The notes under the pieces are model-generated. The model searched no databases. It saw nothing but the letters and a program-made list of their open reading frames with translations, and was not told the DNA's origin. A stretch of 64,000 bases of DNA from Novosphingobium jiangmenense (GTDB lineage Bacteria; Pseudomonadota; Alphaproteobacteria; Sphingomonadales; Sphingomonadaceae), in the NCBI RefSeq assembly GCF_015694345.1, contig NZ_JADQDC010000001.1, forward strand, positions 372,001 through 436,000, written 5' to 3'. Below are positions 36,129 through 44,121 of this stretch, piece after piece (position 1 is the stretch's first letter; every line of letters starts with the position of its first letter). The position numbers and the translations under genes are program-made.

Positions 36129-38711
36129 TCAGTTGCCGAAGCTGTAGCGCAGGCGAACGCCGAACATGCGCGGTTCGCCATAGATCACCGTCTGCGCACC
36201 GATCGTCTGGAAGATGCCGGTGTTCGAGATGATGTAGTTCTTCTTGGTCAGGTTGGTCGCAAACAGGCTCAGATCGAGCGGCGCGCCCATCACGCCCTTC
36301 CAGTCGATCGTGGCGTTGAGCAGGCCGTAGCTCGGCAGGAGCACGCCCGGCTCGTTGATCGTGCCATCGGGGAAGCGTTCGGTGGAGAACGGCGCGGTTG
36401 GCTGCTTGTCGGTCCAGTTGTAGCTGAGGAACAGGCTGAGGTTGCCGACATCTTCGGAAACCGGCAGCGTGAACCGGCCATAGACCGAGACGATGTTGGG
36501 CGAGAGGTACTGCAGCGGACGGCAGGTCATGTCGGCCCCGGCAAAGACCTTGGGCGAAGTGATCGACTGCGCAGTACAGTCCCACACGCCCGAGCTCGAG
36601 TCGAACTTGAACGACTTGTACTTGGCGTTCAGGTGGCTGTAGTTGCCGCCCAGTTCGATGTTCTGCGTGGGCTGGATCATCGCCTCGACTTCGACGCCCT
36701 TGATCTCGGCCGAAGCGTTGTTCAGCGTGATCGCGCCGTTGCCGCCGGTTGCGCGGTTGAAGTCACCGGCTGCGCGCTGGATGTTCTTGTAGTCCAGCCA
36801 GAAGCCGTTGACGTTGAACCGGCCGCGCATGCCACCGGCGTTGAAGTCGGTCTTGAAGCCGGCTTCGTAGTCGGTGACGGTTTCCGGACCGAAGGTGCGG
36901 GTGTTCTCGAACACGGCGTAGCTGTTGAAGCCCCCCGCCTTGTAGCCGCGCGTGACCTTGCCGTAGACCATGATGTTGTCGTTCGGGCGATAGTCGAGGC
37001 CGAGCGTCCAGTTGGGCGACGAGCTCTTCAGTGTGGCGCCGAACAGGCAGGTGTTGAGCGGATCGGCGATCGGCTGGGTCGGGTTGGGATTGGATTTCCA
37101 CGAGCACGCCGTGACGTACTTCCCGCCGCCCGGCAGCGGGACATAGCTGAACGAGGTGGTGGAGCCGCCGACAGTATCCCAGGTGTAGCGGTAACCTGCC
37201 GTGAGCCGGAGCCGGTCAAGCGCGGGCGTGAATGCGCCGAAGTCCAGCGACCCTTGCGCATAGAGCGCCTTGGATTCGTTGGTCACGCGGATGCGGCTTT
37301 CACCGATCGAGCAGCCGGTAACCGACTGCAGGCCGCAGACGTTGATCGCATAGGATTCCATCGTCCCGCGCGGGCTCTGCTTGTAGTAGAAGCCGCCGAC
37401 GGTGTAGGTCAGCTTGTCGCCGAGAGCGGTGCCCTGCAGCTGCAGTTCCTCGGTGACCTGCTTGTACCAGTCACGCGGCGCGGTGCGGCTTTCTGCGGTG
37501 ACGCCGGTGTCGTAGACCGGGGCGATCGTGCCGTCCTGGTCGTTGGCGTAGTACGACTTCAGCTCGGCATAGCTGACGATGTTGCGCAGCTTGAGATTGC
37601 TGGAGAGCTCGATGTCGGTGGTGTTGTTGATGCTCCAGGATTCGAGCTTGGCAAAGCTGTCCATGCCGTGCGCGGTCTGGCGAATGCCGCGCGCGTTCTG
37701 CTGGTTCAGCAGGTTGGTGTAGAAGCTGCAGTTGGCAGGGCCAGTACCCGCGCCGCAGAAGTTGAACGTGGGCGCGATGGCGCCGAGCGGGAGCGAGACG
37801 CCGGGTGCAACCGTGATGGGTCGCGTTGCCAGACCAACGAAGTAGTTGGTGTTGAAGTTCTTCGCGATCGAGCCGGTGCCGTTGCTGTGCGACTTGCCGT
37901 AATAGGCCAGCGTGTAGTTGGTAACGCCCTCGAACGGCTCGAGCCAAAGGCCGATGCGGCCCATGCGCCAGTGCTGGTCGTCACGGTCCTTGTTCCAGTT
38001 CACATCGTGGGTGAAGCCGTCACGATCGCGCGATGCGCCGACGAGGCGCAGGCGCACCTTGTCCGAGATCGGCAGGTTCACGACCGCTTCGGTCTCGACC
38101 ATGCTGTAGTTGCCGAAGCCGGCCTGGACATAGCCTTCGAGCTTGTCGGTCGGCTTGGCCGGAGTCAGCAGGATGGCGCCGCCGGTGGTGTTGCGACCGA
38201 ACAGGGTGCCCTGCGCACCGGCGAGGACCTGCACGTTCTGCAGGTCGACGAAAGTGCCGGGGCCGCCCTGACCCGAAAGCGTGATCGCCGAGACCAGCGG
38301 AACTTCGTTCATGTAGACGACGACGGCCGGCGAACCCTGGAACGAGGCGCTCTGCCCGCGGATGGAAGGCGACATCACATCGCGCGAGGCCTGCCCGTTG
38401 GGGCCGACGACCAGCGAGGGCACCGAGGCCTGGAGATCCTGCAGCTGGGTCAGGCCGCGTTCGCGGATGCTGTCGGCACTGATCGCGGTGATCGAAATCG
38501 GCACGTCCTGCGCGCGTTCCTCGCGGCGGTTGGCAGTGACGATGATTTCGGTGTTGCTCGGCTGGGCGCCTTCGCTGGCCTGTTCCTCTGCAGCATTTTC
38601 CGCAGCATTGGCCAGCTGCGGCATCGCCACGCAAGCAAGCGCGACGCCGGCCATCAGCCCTGCGCCGCAACGGCGCATGATCACCGACTTAAGGTACTTT
38701 TCCTCGGACAT
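36129..38711 (-). CDS. TonB-dependent receptor (large)
   Basis: 860 residues from MSEEKYLKSVIMRRCGAG (38711), with GGAGGGAGAGG just upstream. A signal peptide (GAGLMAGVALACVAMPQLANAAE) is followed by TonB-box-like TEIIVTANRREERAQ, plug signature VQVLAGAQGTLFGRNTTGGAILLT (with AGAQ in place of the usual RGPQ) and a barrel ending FGVRLRYSFGN, lacking a terminal Phe. Several cysteine pairs (FCGAGTGPANC, VCGLQSVTGC) in predicted outer loops suggest disulfides. Its long upstream region has several inverted repeats. The ligand is unknown. Confidence 0.85.
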   Translation of the reverse strand: MSEEKYLKSVIMRRCGAGLMAGVALACVAMPQLANAAENAAEEQASEGAQPSNTEIIVTANRREERAQDVPISITAISADSIRERGLTQLQDLQASVPSLVVGPNGQASRDVMSPSIRGQSASFQGSPAVVVYMNEVPLVSAITLSGQGGPGTFVDLQNVQVLAGAQGTLFGRNTTGGAILLTPAKPTDKLEGYVQAGFGNYSMVETEAVVNLPISDKVRLRLVGASRDRDGFTHDVNWNKDRDDQHWRMGRIGLWLEPFEGVTNYTLAYYGKSHSNGTGSIAKNFNTNYFVGLATRPITVAPGVSLPLGAIAPTFNFCGAGTGPANCSFYTNLLNQQNARGIRQTAHGMDSFAKLESWSINNTTDIELSSNLKLRNIVSYAELKSYYANDQDGTIAPVYDTGVTAESRTAPRDWYKQVTEELQLQGTALGDKLTYTVGGFYYKQSPRGTMESYAINVCGLQSVTGCSIGESRIRVTNESKALYAQGSLDFGAFTPALDRLRLTAGYRYTWDTVGGSTTSFSYVPLPGGGKYVTACSWKSNPNPTQPIADPLNTCLFGATLKSSSPNWTLGLDYRPNDNIMVYGKVTRGYKAGGFNSYAVFENTRTFGPETVTDYEAGFKTDFNAGGMRGRFNVNGFWLDYKNIQRAAGDFNRATGGNGAITLNNASAEIKGVEVEAMIQPTQNIELGGNYSHLNAKYKSFKFDSSSGVWDCTAQSITSPKVFAGADMTCRPLQYLSPNIVSVYGRFTLPVSEDVGNLSLFLSYNWTDKQPTAPFSTERFPDGTINEPGVLLPSYGLLNATIDWKGVMGAPLDLSLFATNLTKKNYIISNTGIFQTIGAQTVIYGEPRMFGVRLRYSFGN

Positions 38712-39086
38712 GTTCCTCTCCCTCCAAAAGCTGGACGCCCCGACCGGCAATGGTCGGCAGCTGCGGAATGAGAGAAGTGCACCAGGCTGTGATCGCCAGA
38801 TCGCCCCAAGCCGACCTGCCTTTGGCAGGTGCTCACCCCTCATTCCGGATTCTGTTCTGTTGTTGAGTCGAAACTAACAACTACGCAAACTTCGCGCAAT
38901 ACCCAATTTCAAGCCGCGCTTTGCGTAACAGGATGGTGATTGTCCTACCGAAATCACCGGGAGACCATTTGTGAGGGCGACGCCTTAGCGATCTTGCCAA
39001 GGCTTTCGCATGGCCCTAGATATTGTAAGCGAATACCCACTTTAAGAGTCGTTCCCCGTCGAGGGTCCTGACCAAGGGAGTAACCC
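38712..39086. other. Long divergent intergenic region with several inverted repeats
   Basis: 375 bases between the leftward receptor start and the rightward gene at 39087, with no credible gene. It holds a perfect hairpin ACCTGCC-TTT-GGCAGGT (38814-38830), a long-range pair GGAATGAG/CTCATTCC (about 38765 and 38840), an inverted repeat GTTGTT...AACAAC (38859-38881) and a possible rightward promoter with TTGCCA at 38994-38999, a 17-base spacer and TAGATA at 39017-39022. No cobalamin or other riboswitch signature was recognised. Confidence 0.45.
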
Positions 39087-40139
39087 ATGACAAATGCTTC
39101 GATCTTCCGCCCGGTTGCGCCACCCCGCGTCATCGAGGATGCCTATTCGGCGGACCAGCACGCGCGCATGCTCGATCTGGTGCGCCGCAACGGTCCGTGG
39201 TCGCTGATTCTCGCGCAGCATTTCAAGTCGCCGGAAGAAGTGATCGCGACGACGTCCGGCTCCATCCCGCCAGGCTTCACGCCGACATGGGACATGTTCC
39301 TCTCGCCGGTCTTCCGCGGCTACTTCGGAACCGGGGCGACGCCGTTCTACCCCGAGATCGAGGACTGCTTCTACAACAGCAAGTTCCTCGCCCTCGTACG
39401 CGACTACTGGGGCGCGAAGTATGCCACGGCCGAGAACATGCTGTTCAACATCCAGGGACCGTGCTCCGGCGGTGGCAGTCCCCATGTCGACGCCACCCGC
39501 TTCCGCGGCGCATCGATGGGCAACACGCCGATCTGGCTGATGAACACCATGGTCAAGACCGGCCTGTTCGAGCGCTGGCGGGCCAAGAAGGCACAGGTCA
39601 TCGCCTGGTACTACAAGGGCCGGACCGGCGGCGGCTTTACCTACTGGCCCGAAGGCCCGCGCGAGGCGCCACAGGTGATCGAAGCACCGATGTGGGGCCG
39701 GGCCGTGGTGGTCGAGAACGAGAAGATGTTCCACACCGCGCAGACCAACGGCCCTGCCGCGATGCGCCGGCCCGAGGGGCTTGCGATCAACTCGCTGATG
39801 GAAGCCGATCCCGAAGACCCCACCGGCTGGCAGATCACCACCGACGGCAAGGTCATCCAGAAGATCCCGGAAGAGGAATTCCGCTTCCTCATCCACTGGG
39901 GTGCCGACATCTACATGGACATGGCCGAGCTCAAGCGCGCGCTCGACCATACCGACGACCTGACGCACGAGATGATCTTCGACATCATCATCTCGGACCT
40001 GCGCAAGCGCGGCGAGGCGTTCCAGGTCCCCAACGATCCCCTGACGGATCCCGCGTTCATCGGCCTGCTGACGCGGGTCTATGACCCCGGCCAGCCGACG
40101 ATCTTCCCGCCCGAACCCGAGGAACGGCAGGCGGCCTGA
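39087..40139 (+). CDS. Uncharacterised protein, possible 2-oxoglutarate/Fe(II) oxygenase-like
   Basis: 350 residues, start supported by AAGGGAG upstream. I do not recognise the family. A possible metal triad is HVD (His133, Asp135 in GGGSPHVDATRFRG) and His216 (NEKMFHTAQTNGPAAMRR), followed after 11-12 residues by two arginines. This is the pattern of the 2-oxoglutarate-dependent oxygenase fold, where the arginine binds 2-oxoglutarate. Segments WYYKGRTGGGFTYWPEG and GRAVVVENEKMFH fit core beta strands. There is no signal peptide. It lies alone, convergent with the double TetR gene. The oxygenase idea is inference from spacing only. Confidence 0.6.
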   Translation: MTNASIFRPVAPPRVIEDAYSADQHARMLDLVRRNGPWSLILAQHFKSPEEVIATTSGSIPPGFTPTWDMFLSPVFRGYFGTGATPFYPEIEDCFYNSKFLALVRDYWGAKYATAENMLFNIQGPCSGGGSPHVDATRFRGASMGNTPIWLMNTMVKTGLFERWRAKKAQVIAWYYKGRTGGGFTYWPEGPREAPQVIEAPMWGRAVVVENEKMFHTAQTNGPAAMRRPEGLAINSLMEADPEDPTGWQITTDGKVIQKIPEEEFRFLIHWGADIYMDMAELKRALDHTDDLTHEMIFDIIISDLRKRGEAFQVPNDPLTDPAFIGLLTRVYDPGQPTIFPPEPEERQAA

Positions 40140-40160
40140 CCGCGCTGCCCGAACGCCTGC

Positions 40161-41420
40161 TCAGCCGCCAAGCCCATGGAGAAACAGCTTGGCGGCACGG
40201 AGCGCGTGGGCGGAAAGGGCATCGCCTTGCGGCCCGCCACCTGCGGAAATCGCGCGGTTGCCCTGCATCGCCAGCACCACGCCCTGTCGTGCCAGCCAAT
40301 CGGCGTCGGGGTGGCCGGCAAGGCGCGTGATCCATTCCGCCAGCGGGCCAACCCACGGCGCGCGGACCGTGTCATGCACGGTGCGGGCCAGCGCCGGTTC
40401 TCGCCGCGACGCCGAGATCGCCACGCGGTGCAGCGCGACCGATGCCGGGCCGGTCAGGTGCAAGGTAGCCTGTGCCAGATAGTCGGCCATGCTCCGAACA
40501 TCGGCGCTCGCAGGCAGTTCGGGCGGACGGGCGGTCTCTGCCACTTGTGCGGCAAGGTGGCGCAGGACGGCATCGAACAGGCCGGCCTTGCTGGCGAAGT
40601 GGCGATAGAGCGTGCCGCGCCCGACTTTCGCCTCCGCCCCGATTTCGCCAAGGCTGGCAGCTTCGAAGCCCTCGCGCAGAAAGTGTTCGGCGGCAACTTC
40701 GAGCAGTCGGCGCAAGTGCGTTGGATGCTCGCGTCCGGGCGGGGCCTTTGCGGCTGCCTCGCTCGCGCGTTCGGGCACAGGGGTGCCGGGTGGCAGCGCC
40801 AGCACGCCATGCTCGAACAGCGCGGCAACCCTTGCCACGAGGACCTTGCGCCTCTCCGCTGGCGGCGGGGCAAAGCCCATCAGCAGCGCTGACCCTTCCA
40901 CCGAGAGCGAGCCGAAATCGAGCGCATCGTCGATCGAGATGGCCCGCGCCAATCCCTTGGACCGGGCAATATCGGCCAGCGCCTCGCGCACAGGTTCCAT
41001 CCGCGCCGCCTGTGCCGCCTGCAGTTCGGCGGCAAATGCCGGCAACCGCGTGCCCAATCCGGCCGCGAGCCATGAAGGGCTGAGCAGACCGCCGCCGCAA
41101 GCAGCATCGAGAATCGCCTCGGCCAGACCGGCGAGTTCCTCGGCAGCGGGCATGGCCGACGCGTGGCCCGAGCGCACAATCGCCTCGGCTCGGGCGGTGA
41201 AATGGTTGGCCATCTCCTCGAGCGAGGCGGTGAAGAGCGCCTGCTTGTCGGGGAAGTGGCGGTAGATCGTTTCCTTGCTGACCCCGCCCTTGCGGGCGAT
41301 CGCATCGATGCTGACGCCGTCGAAGCCCTCCGCAACGAATTCGGCCCGCGCTACCTCGAGCAGATGCGCCACACGCGGCGGCATGCTTTGATCGGTCCGG
41401 TTGTGCAGGGCGGCGTCCAT
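40161..41420 (-). CDS. Double-module TetR-family regulator
   Basis: 419 residues, about twice the normal TetR length. Two complete TetR modules are joined. The first helix-turn-helix is at about residues 15-75 (HLLEVARAEFVAEGFDGVSIDAIARKGGVSKETIYRHFPDKQALF). The second starts near residue 235 (HLRRLLEVAAEHFLREGFEAASLGEIGAEAKVGRGTLYRHFASKAGLF). Each is followed by its own helical ligand region, with a Pro/Ala/Glu linker near residues 210-230. It is divergent from the Coq4-like gene with a 9-bp-arm inverted repeat between them. A single chain with two DNA-binding heads could act as an intramolecular dimer. The ligand is unknown. Confidence 0.85.
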   Translation of the reverse strand: MDAALHNRTDQSMPPRVAHLLEVARAEFVAEGFDGVSIDAIARKGGVSKETIYRHFPDKQALFTASLEEMANHFTARAEAIVRSGHASAMPAAEELAGLAEAILDAACGGGLLSPSWLAAGLGTRLPAFAAELQAAQAARMEPVREALADIARSKGLARAISIDDALDFGSLSVEGSALLMGFAPPPAERRKVLVARVAALFEHGVLALPPGTPVPERASEAAAKAPPGREHPTHLRRLLEVAAEHFLREGFEAASLGEIGAEAKVGRGTLYRHFASKAGLFDAVLRHLAAQVAETARPPELPASADVRSMADYLAQATLHLTGPASVALHRVAISASRREPALARTVHDTVRAPWVGPLAEWITRLAGHPDADWLARQGVVLAMQGNRAISAGGGPQGDALSAHALRAAKLFLHGLGG

Positions 41421-41466
41421 CGCCCGCCTATAGCACCTTGCCGCCCGCATGCATGCTCCCGGCCAG

Positions 41467-41478
41467 CTTGCATACACA
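41467..41478. promoter_or_regulatory. TTGCATACA-type site in tetR-coq4 gap
   Basis: CTTGCATACACA is identical over 12 bases to the sequence in the matR-matB gap (24835-24846). It lies 67-78 bases before the coq4-like start. Confidence 0.4.
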
Positions 41479-41490
41479 GCTTGCCACATG

Positions 41491-41513
41491 CCGAACGGTC
41501 CGATACCGTTCGG
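41491..41513. promoter_or_regulatory. TetR operator candidate upstream of coq4-like gene
   Basis: Perfect inverted repeat: arms CCGAACGGT (41491-41499) and ACCGTTCGG (41505-41513), with a 5-base spacer. It lies between the divergent double TetR gene and the coq4-like operon, ending 31 bases before the coq4-like start; its position and symmetry fit a TetR-family operator. Confidence 0.7.
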
Positions 41514-41544
41514 AGCAGAATCGTTGATGGGAAGGATCGAACCG

Positions 41545-42399
41545 ATGGCCGACATGCCTTATCTTGCGCGCGGCGTGATGCCGGTCGAAACGCCGTCGAG
41601 CGTGCTCGTCTCGTCTTCGAAGTACCTCAACAATCCGCGCCTGCGCGAATGGCTGGCGATGATCCTGCTGCGCCGCAACGGGCCGGACCTGCCGCCCCCG
41701 GCCGAGATGTACGAGTTCCTGCCGATCCTCGAGGAACTGCGCGATCATGCCGCGATCGAGGAGATGTTCACCGCCGAGCGCCGCATCAATCCCGAACTCG
41801 ATGCCTGGCTGTCCGAGGGGTTCTACTCCACTTACACCATCGAGGACTTCGCGCAGTACGCCCCCGGATCGCTTGGCGGAATCTTCTATCGGTGGATCAC
41901 CGAAGGAAACTACGAGATCCAGATCACGCCATGGCGCGAACCCAAGAGCCAGCTGGAGTTCTACAACCTGCGTTCCGGCCAGACGCACGATTTCGAACAC
42001 ATCCTGTGCGGCGGCGGGTTCAACTTCATGGGCGAGCTGGTGCCCTACTGGTACCGCCTGACCAACGTGTTCAAGCACATCCGCAACCCGGAACTGGCAG
42101 CCGAACTCAGCGTGATCCAGATCTTCGGCTCATTGCGCTACACCGTTCGCACCATGCTCCATTACCCGCAGGTCTGGGATACCTGCACCGACGCCATCCA
42201 GCGCGGGATGACGGTGGGCAAGGCGAGCGACGCGCTGTTCATGAAGAAGCTGGAGCCGTACTTCCACTTGCCGCTCGACGAAGCGCGCGCGGCGCTGGGC
42301 GTGCGCGGGGCGGTGGACGTGGATACCGATCTTGAAGGGGCGTTCTGGGCCGAGCGCGTGCCGCTTTCCGCACTGGAGCAACGGATCGCGGCGGAGTAA
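41545..42399 (+). CDS. Coq4-family protein
   Basis: 284 residues from MADMPYLARGVMP (41545), with GGAAGGA 9 bases upstream; ATG 41527 is an alternative. The motif HDFEHILCGGGFNFMGE (His148, Asp149, His152, Glu164) matches the HDxxH-x11-E metal-binding signature of Coq4, which works on the benzoquinone ring in ubiquinone biosynthesis. Bacterial Coq4-like proteins outside ubiquinone operons are poorly understood. It begins an operon with a ketosteroid isomerase-like gene and a TIM-barrel protein, and is divergent from a TetR regulator. This suggests a catabolic or modifying role on a cyclic ketone rather than quinone synthesis; that is inference. Confidence 0.72.
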   Translation: MADMPYLARGVMPVETPSSVLVSSSKYLNNPRLREWLAMILLRRNGPDLPPPAEMYEFLPILEELRDHAAIEEMFTAERRINPELDAWLSEGFYSTYTIEDFAQYAPGSLGGIFYRWITEGNYEIQITPWREPKSQLEFYNLRSGQTHDFEHILCGGGFNFMGELVPYWYRLTNVFKHIRNPELAAELSVIQIFGSLRYTVRTMLHYPQVWDTCTDAIQRGMTVGKASDALFMKKLEPYFHLPLDEARAALGVRGAVDVDTDLEGAFWAERVPLSALEQRIAAE

Positions 42400-42408
42400 C
42401 GCCTGGCG

Positions 42409-42798
42409 ATGCCTGACCATCCCACGCAAGACGCGATGAAGCGCACGCTGCAGGCCTATGTCGACCTGATCAACGCGGGCGATGCCGCGGGCGTCACCGC
42501 GCTGTTCGCGCCCGATGCGGTGATCGAGGACCCCATCGGCTCGCCCCCGCGCAGCGGCGAGGCGATTGCCGCATGGTTCGCCGATACGGTCGCCTATCAG
42601 ACCCGCATCACGCCGGTTGCGCCGCATCGCGGATCGCATGGCAACGAGGCACTGCTGGTCTTCGACGTGGAATTCGCCCCGCCGGGCGGGGAGAGGCTGC
42701 GGATTCGCTCGGCCGATGCCTGCCGGTTCGATGCAGCAGGGCGGATCACCAGCCTCAGGGCCTATTGGGGGCCTGACGACCTGGGACCTGCCGGGTGA
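42409..42798 (+). CDS. Ketosteroid isomerase-like protein
   Basis: 129 residues of the NTF2 fold with the opening YVDLINAGDAAGVTALFAPDAVIEDPIGSPP and the C-terminal SADACRFDAAGRITSLRAYWGPDDLG. Tyr17, Asp41 and Asp103 fall at the positions of the oxyanion-hole Tyr, catalytic Asp and oxyanion-hole Asp of steroid delta-5-3-ketoisomerase. It would shift a double bond from delta-5 to delta-4 in a 3-ketosteroid. It lies 9 bases after the coq4-like gene and overlaps the next gene by 4 bases (GTGA). Confidence 0.8.
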   Translation: MPDHPTQDAMKRTLQAYVDLINAGDAAGVTALFAPDAVIEDPIGSPPRSGEAIAAWFADTVAYQTRITPVAPHRGSHGNEALLVFDVEFAPPGGERLRIRSADACRFDAAGRITSLRAYWGPDDLGPAG

Positions 42799-43622
42799 CG
42801 GCGCGCGGCGGTCATCCCGGCCCGTTCAGCTTCAACCACTTCTGCCGCTCGCTCTGGTACAGCCTGACCCCCGATCTGCCGGGAGCGATCAAGGCCTGTG
42901 CAAGGGCCGGGTTTGACCAGTTCGCGCCCGACTGCCTGTCGCTTGCGGCGTGGCAGGAGCAGGGCGGAACGCTGGCCGAACTCGCCCGCCTTCTGCGCGA
43001 TGCCGGTTTGGCAACGGGACCGCTCGCCGCTTGCGCGATGATCGATGGCAGCGCCGCTGCGCTCGATCAGCTTGCGGGTGCGGCACGCATGGCCGAGGTG
43101 CTGGGCACGTCGATCCTGCAGATCAACGTGACCGGGCCGGATGCCGACCTGCGCGCGGCGGCGGTAGAGGCGGCGTGTGACATGCTTGGGGCATACGGCG
43201 AGTTCCGGCTGGCGCTCGAATACATGCCGATCAGCGGCCTCGCGACCTTGGCCGAGACGCTTGAGATCGTGGCACGGGTGGGCGAAGCGCGGGCTGGCGT
43301 GCTGGTAGACATCTGGCACCATGCGCACGATCCGGACGGATGGCAGACACTGGCCGGTGCGCCGTTGGGCGCCATCGCCTATGTCGAGATCGACGATGCT
43401 CTGCCCCCCGAGGGAGAGGATCTTCTGGCTGAGATGATGGACCGGAGAACCTTCCCCGGCGAAGGCGTGCTGGAGACGGCGCGGTTTGCCAAACTGCTGC
43501 GCGAGCGCGGCTACGACGGGCCGGTAAGCGTCGAAGTGCTCAACCGCAAGCTGGCGGCAGAGCCGATCGGCTGGTTCGCCACCCGCGCCATCGAGACATC
43601 GCGCAGCCTGTTTGCAGGCTGA
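42795..43622 (+). CDS. Sugar phosphate isomerase/epimerase-like TIM-barrel protein
   Basis: 275 residues from a GTG that overlaps the previous stop. It has the AP-endonuclease-2/xylose-isomerase-like barrel pattern: WYSLTPDLPGAIKACARAGFDQFAPD, GTSILQINVTGPDADL, LALEYMPISGLATLAETLEIV, AGVLVDIWHHAHDPDGW and YVEIDDALPPEGEDLL, which supply Glu/Asp/His metal ligands at strand ends. Members isomerise or epimerise sugars and cyclitols, or dehydrate related polyols. As the third gene of the coq4-KSI operon it may act on a cyclic hydroxyketone, but no substrate can be assigned. Confidence 0.75.
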   Translation: MTARGGHPGPFSFNHFCRSLWYSLTPDLPGAIKACARAGFDQFAPDCLSLAAWQEQGGTLAELARLLRDAGLATGPLAACAMIDGSAAALDQLAGAARMAEVLGTSILQINVTGPDADLRAAAVEAACDMLGAYGEFRLALEYMPISGLATLAETLEIVARVGEARAGVLVDIWHHAHDPDGWQTLAGAPLGAIAYVEIDDALPPEGEDLLAEMMDRRTFPGEGVLETARFAKLLRERGYDGPVSVEVLNRKLAAEPIGWFATRAIETSRSLFAG

Positions 43623-43627
43623 TCCGG

Positions 43628-44116
43628 TCAGTCGTCGTCGGAGACGACCGACGGCTTGGTGATCTTGGCCATGCGCGCGTTGTACTTGACCGTCTTCACC
43701 GCGATCGAGGTTTCGACGTGGTGGACGCCGTCGACGGCGAGGATGCGATCCGAGGCGAGTTCGACCAGAGCATCCAGATCGTCGATCAGGCACATCGCGG
43801 TGATGTTGAACTGGCCCATGGTGATCAGCACGGCATTGACGCTGGGAATATCGGAAATGACCTGGGCGATATCGCGCACGCGGTCCACTTCGGCCTGGAC
43901 GTTGATGAAGGCAAGGCGGGCGCGCTGTTCGAGCTGGAAGCCGGTGATCGCCGTGAACGCGATCAAGCCTTCCTGCTGCAGGCGCTTGATGCGGCCGCGC
44001 ACGGTGCCCTCGGTCACGCCGAGTTCGGCGGCGATACGGCGGTTGGAAACGCGGGCGTCACGCGCCAGCATGTCGACAAGCTGGGTGTCGAGGGCGTCAA
44101 GCTGCAGGTCTGCCAC
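43628..44116 (-). CDS. Lrp/AsnC-family regulator
   Basis: 162 residues: an N-terminal helix-turn-helix (LDTQLVDMLARDARVSNRRIAAELGVTEGTVRGRIKRLQQEGLI) and a C-terminal RAM/AsnC ligand domain (AFINVQAEVDRVRDIAQVISDIPSVNAVLITMGQFNITAMCLIDDLDALVEL). It follows another Lrp-type gene by 5 bases in the same direction, so the two are co-transcribed. It probably binds an amino acid or related small molecule. Target genes are unknown. Confidence 0.88.
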   Translation of the reverse strand: MADLQLDALDTQLVDMLARDARVSNRRIAAELGVTEGTVRGRIKRLQQEGLIAFTAITGFQLEQRARLAFINVQAEVDRVRDIAQVISDIPSVNAVLITMGQFNITAMCLIDDLDALVELASDRILAVDGVHHVETSIAVKTVKYNARMAKITKPSVVSDDD

Positions 44117-44121
44117 GGCGA

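Noticed and set aside
35094..38771. A 1225-codon open frame on the plus strand opposite the large TonB receptor
   Set aside because: It is the antisense shadow of a real receptor gene in high-GC DNA. Its translation is Val/Asp/Arg-rich without domains, and it also runs across the SDR gene.
38712..38900. Possible cobalamin riboswitch before the TonB receptor gene
   Set aside because: Hairpins are present, but the B12-box (GCCACTG-type) and other conserved elements were not found.
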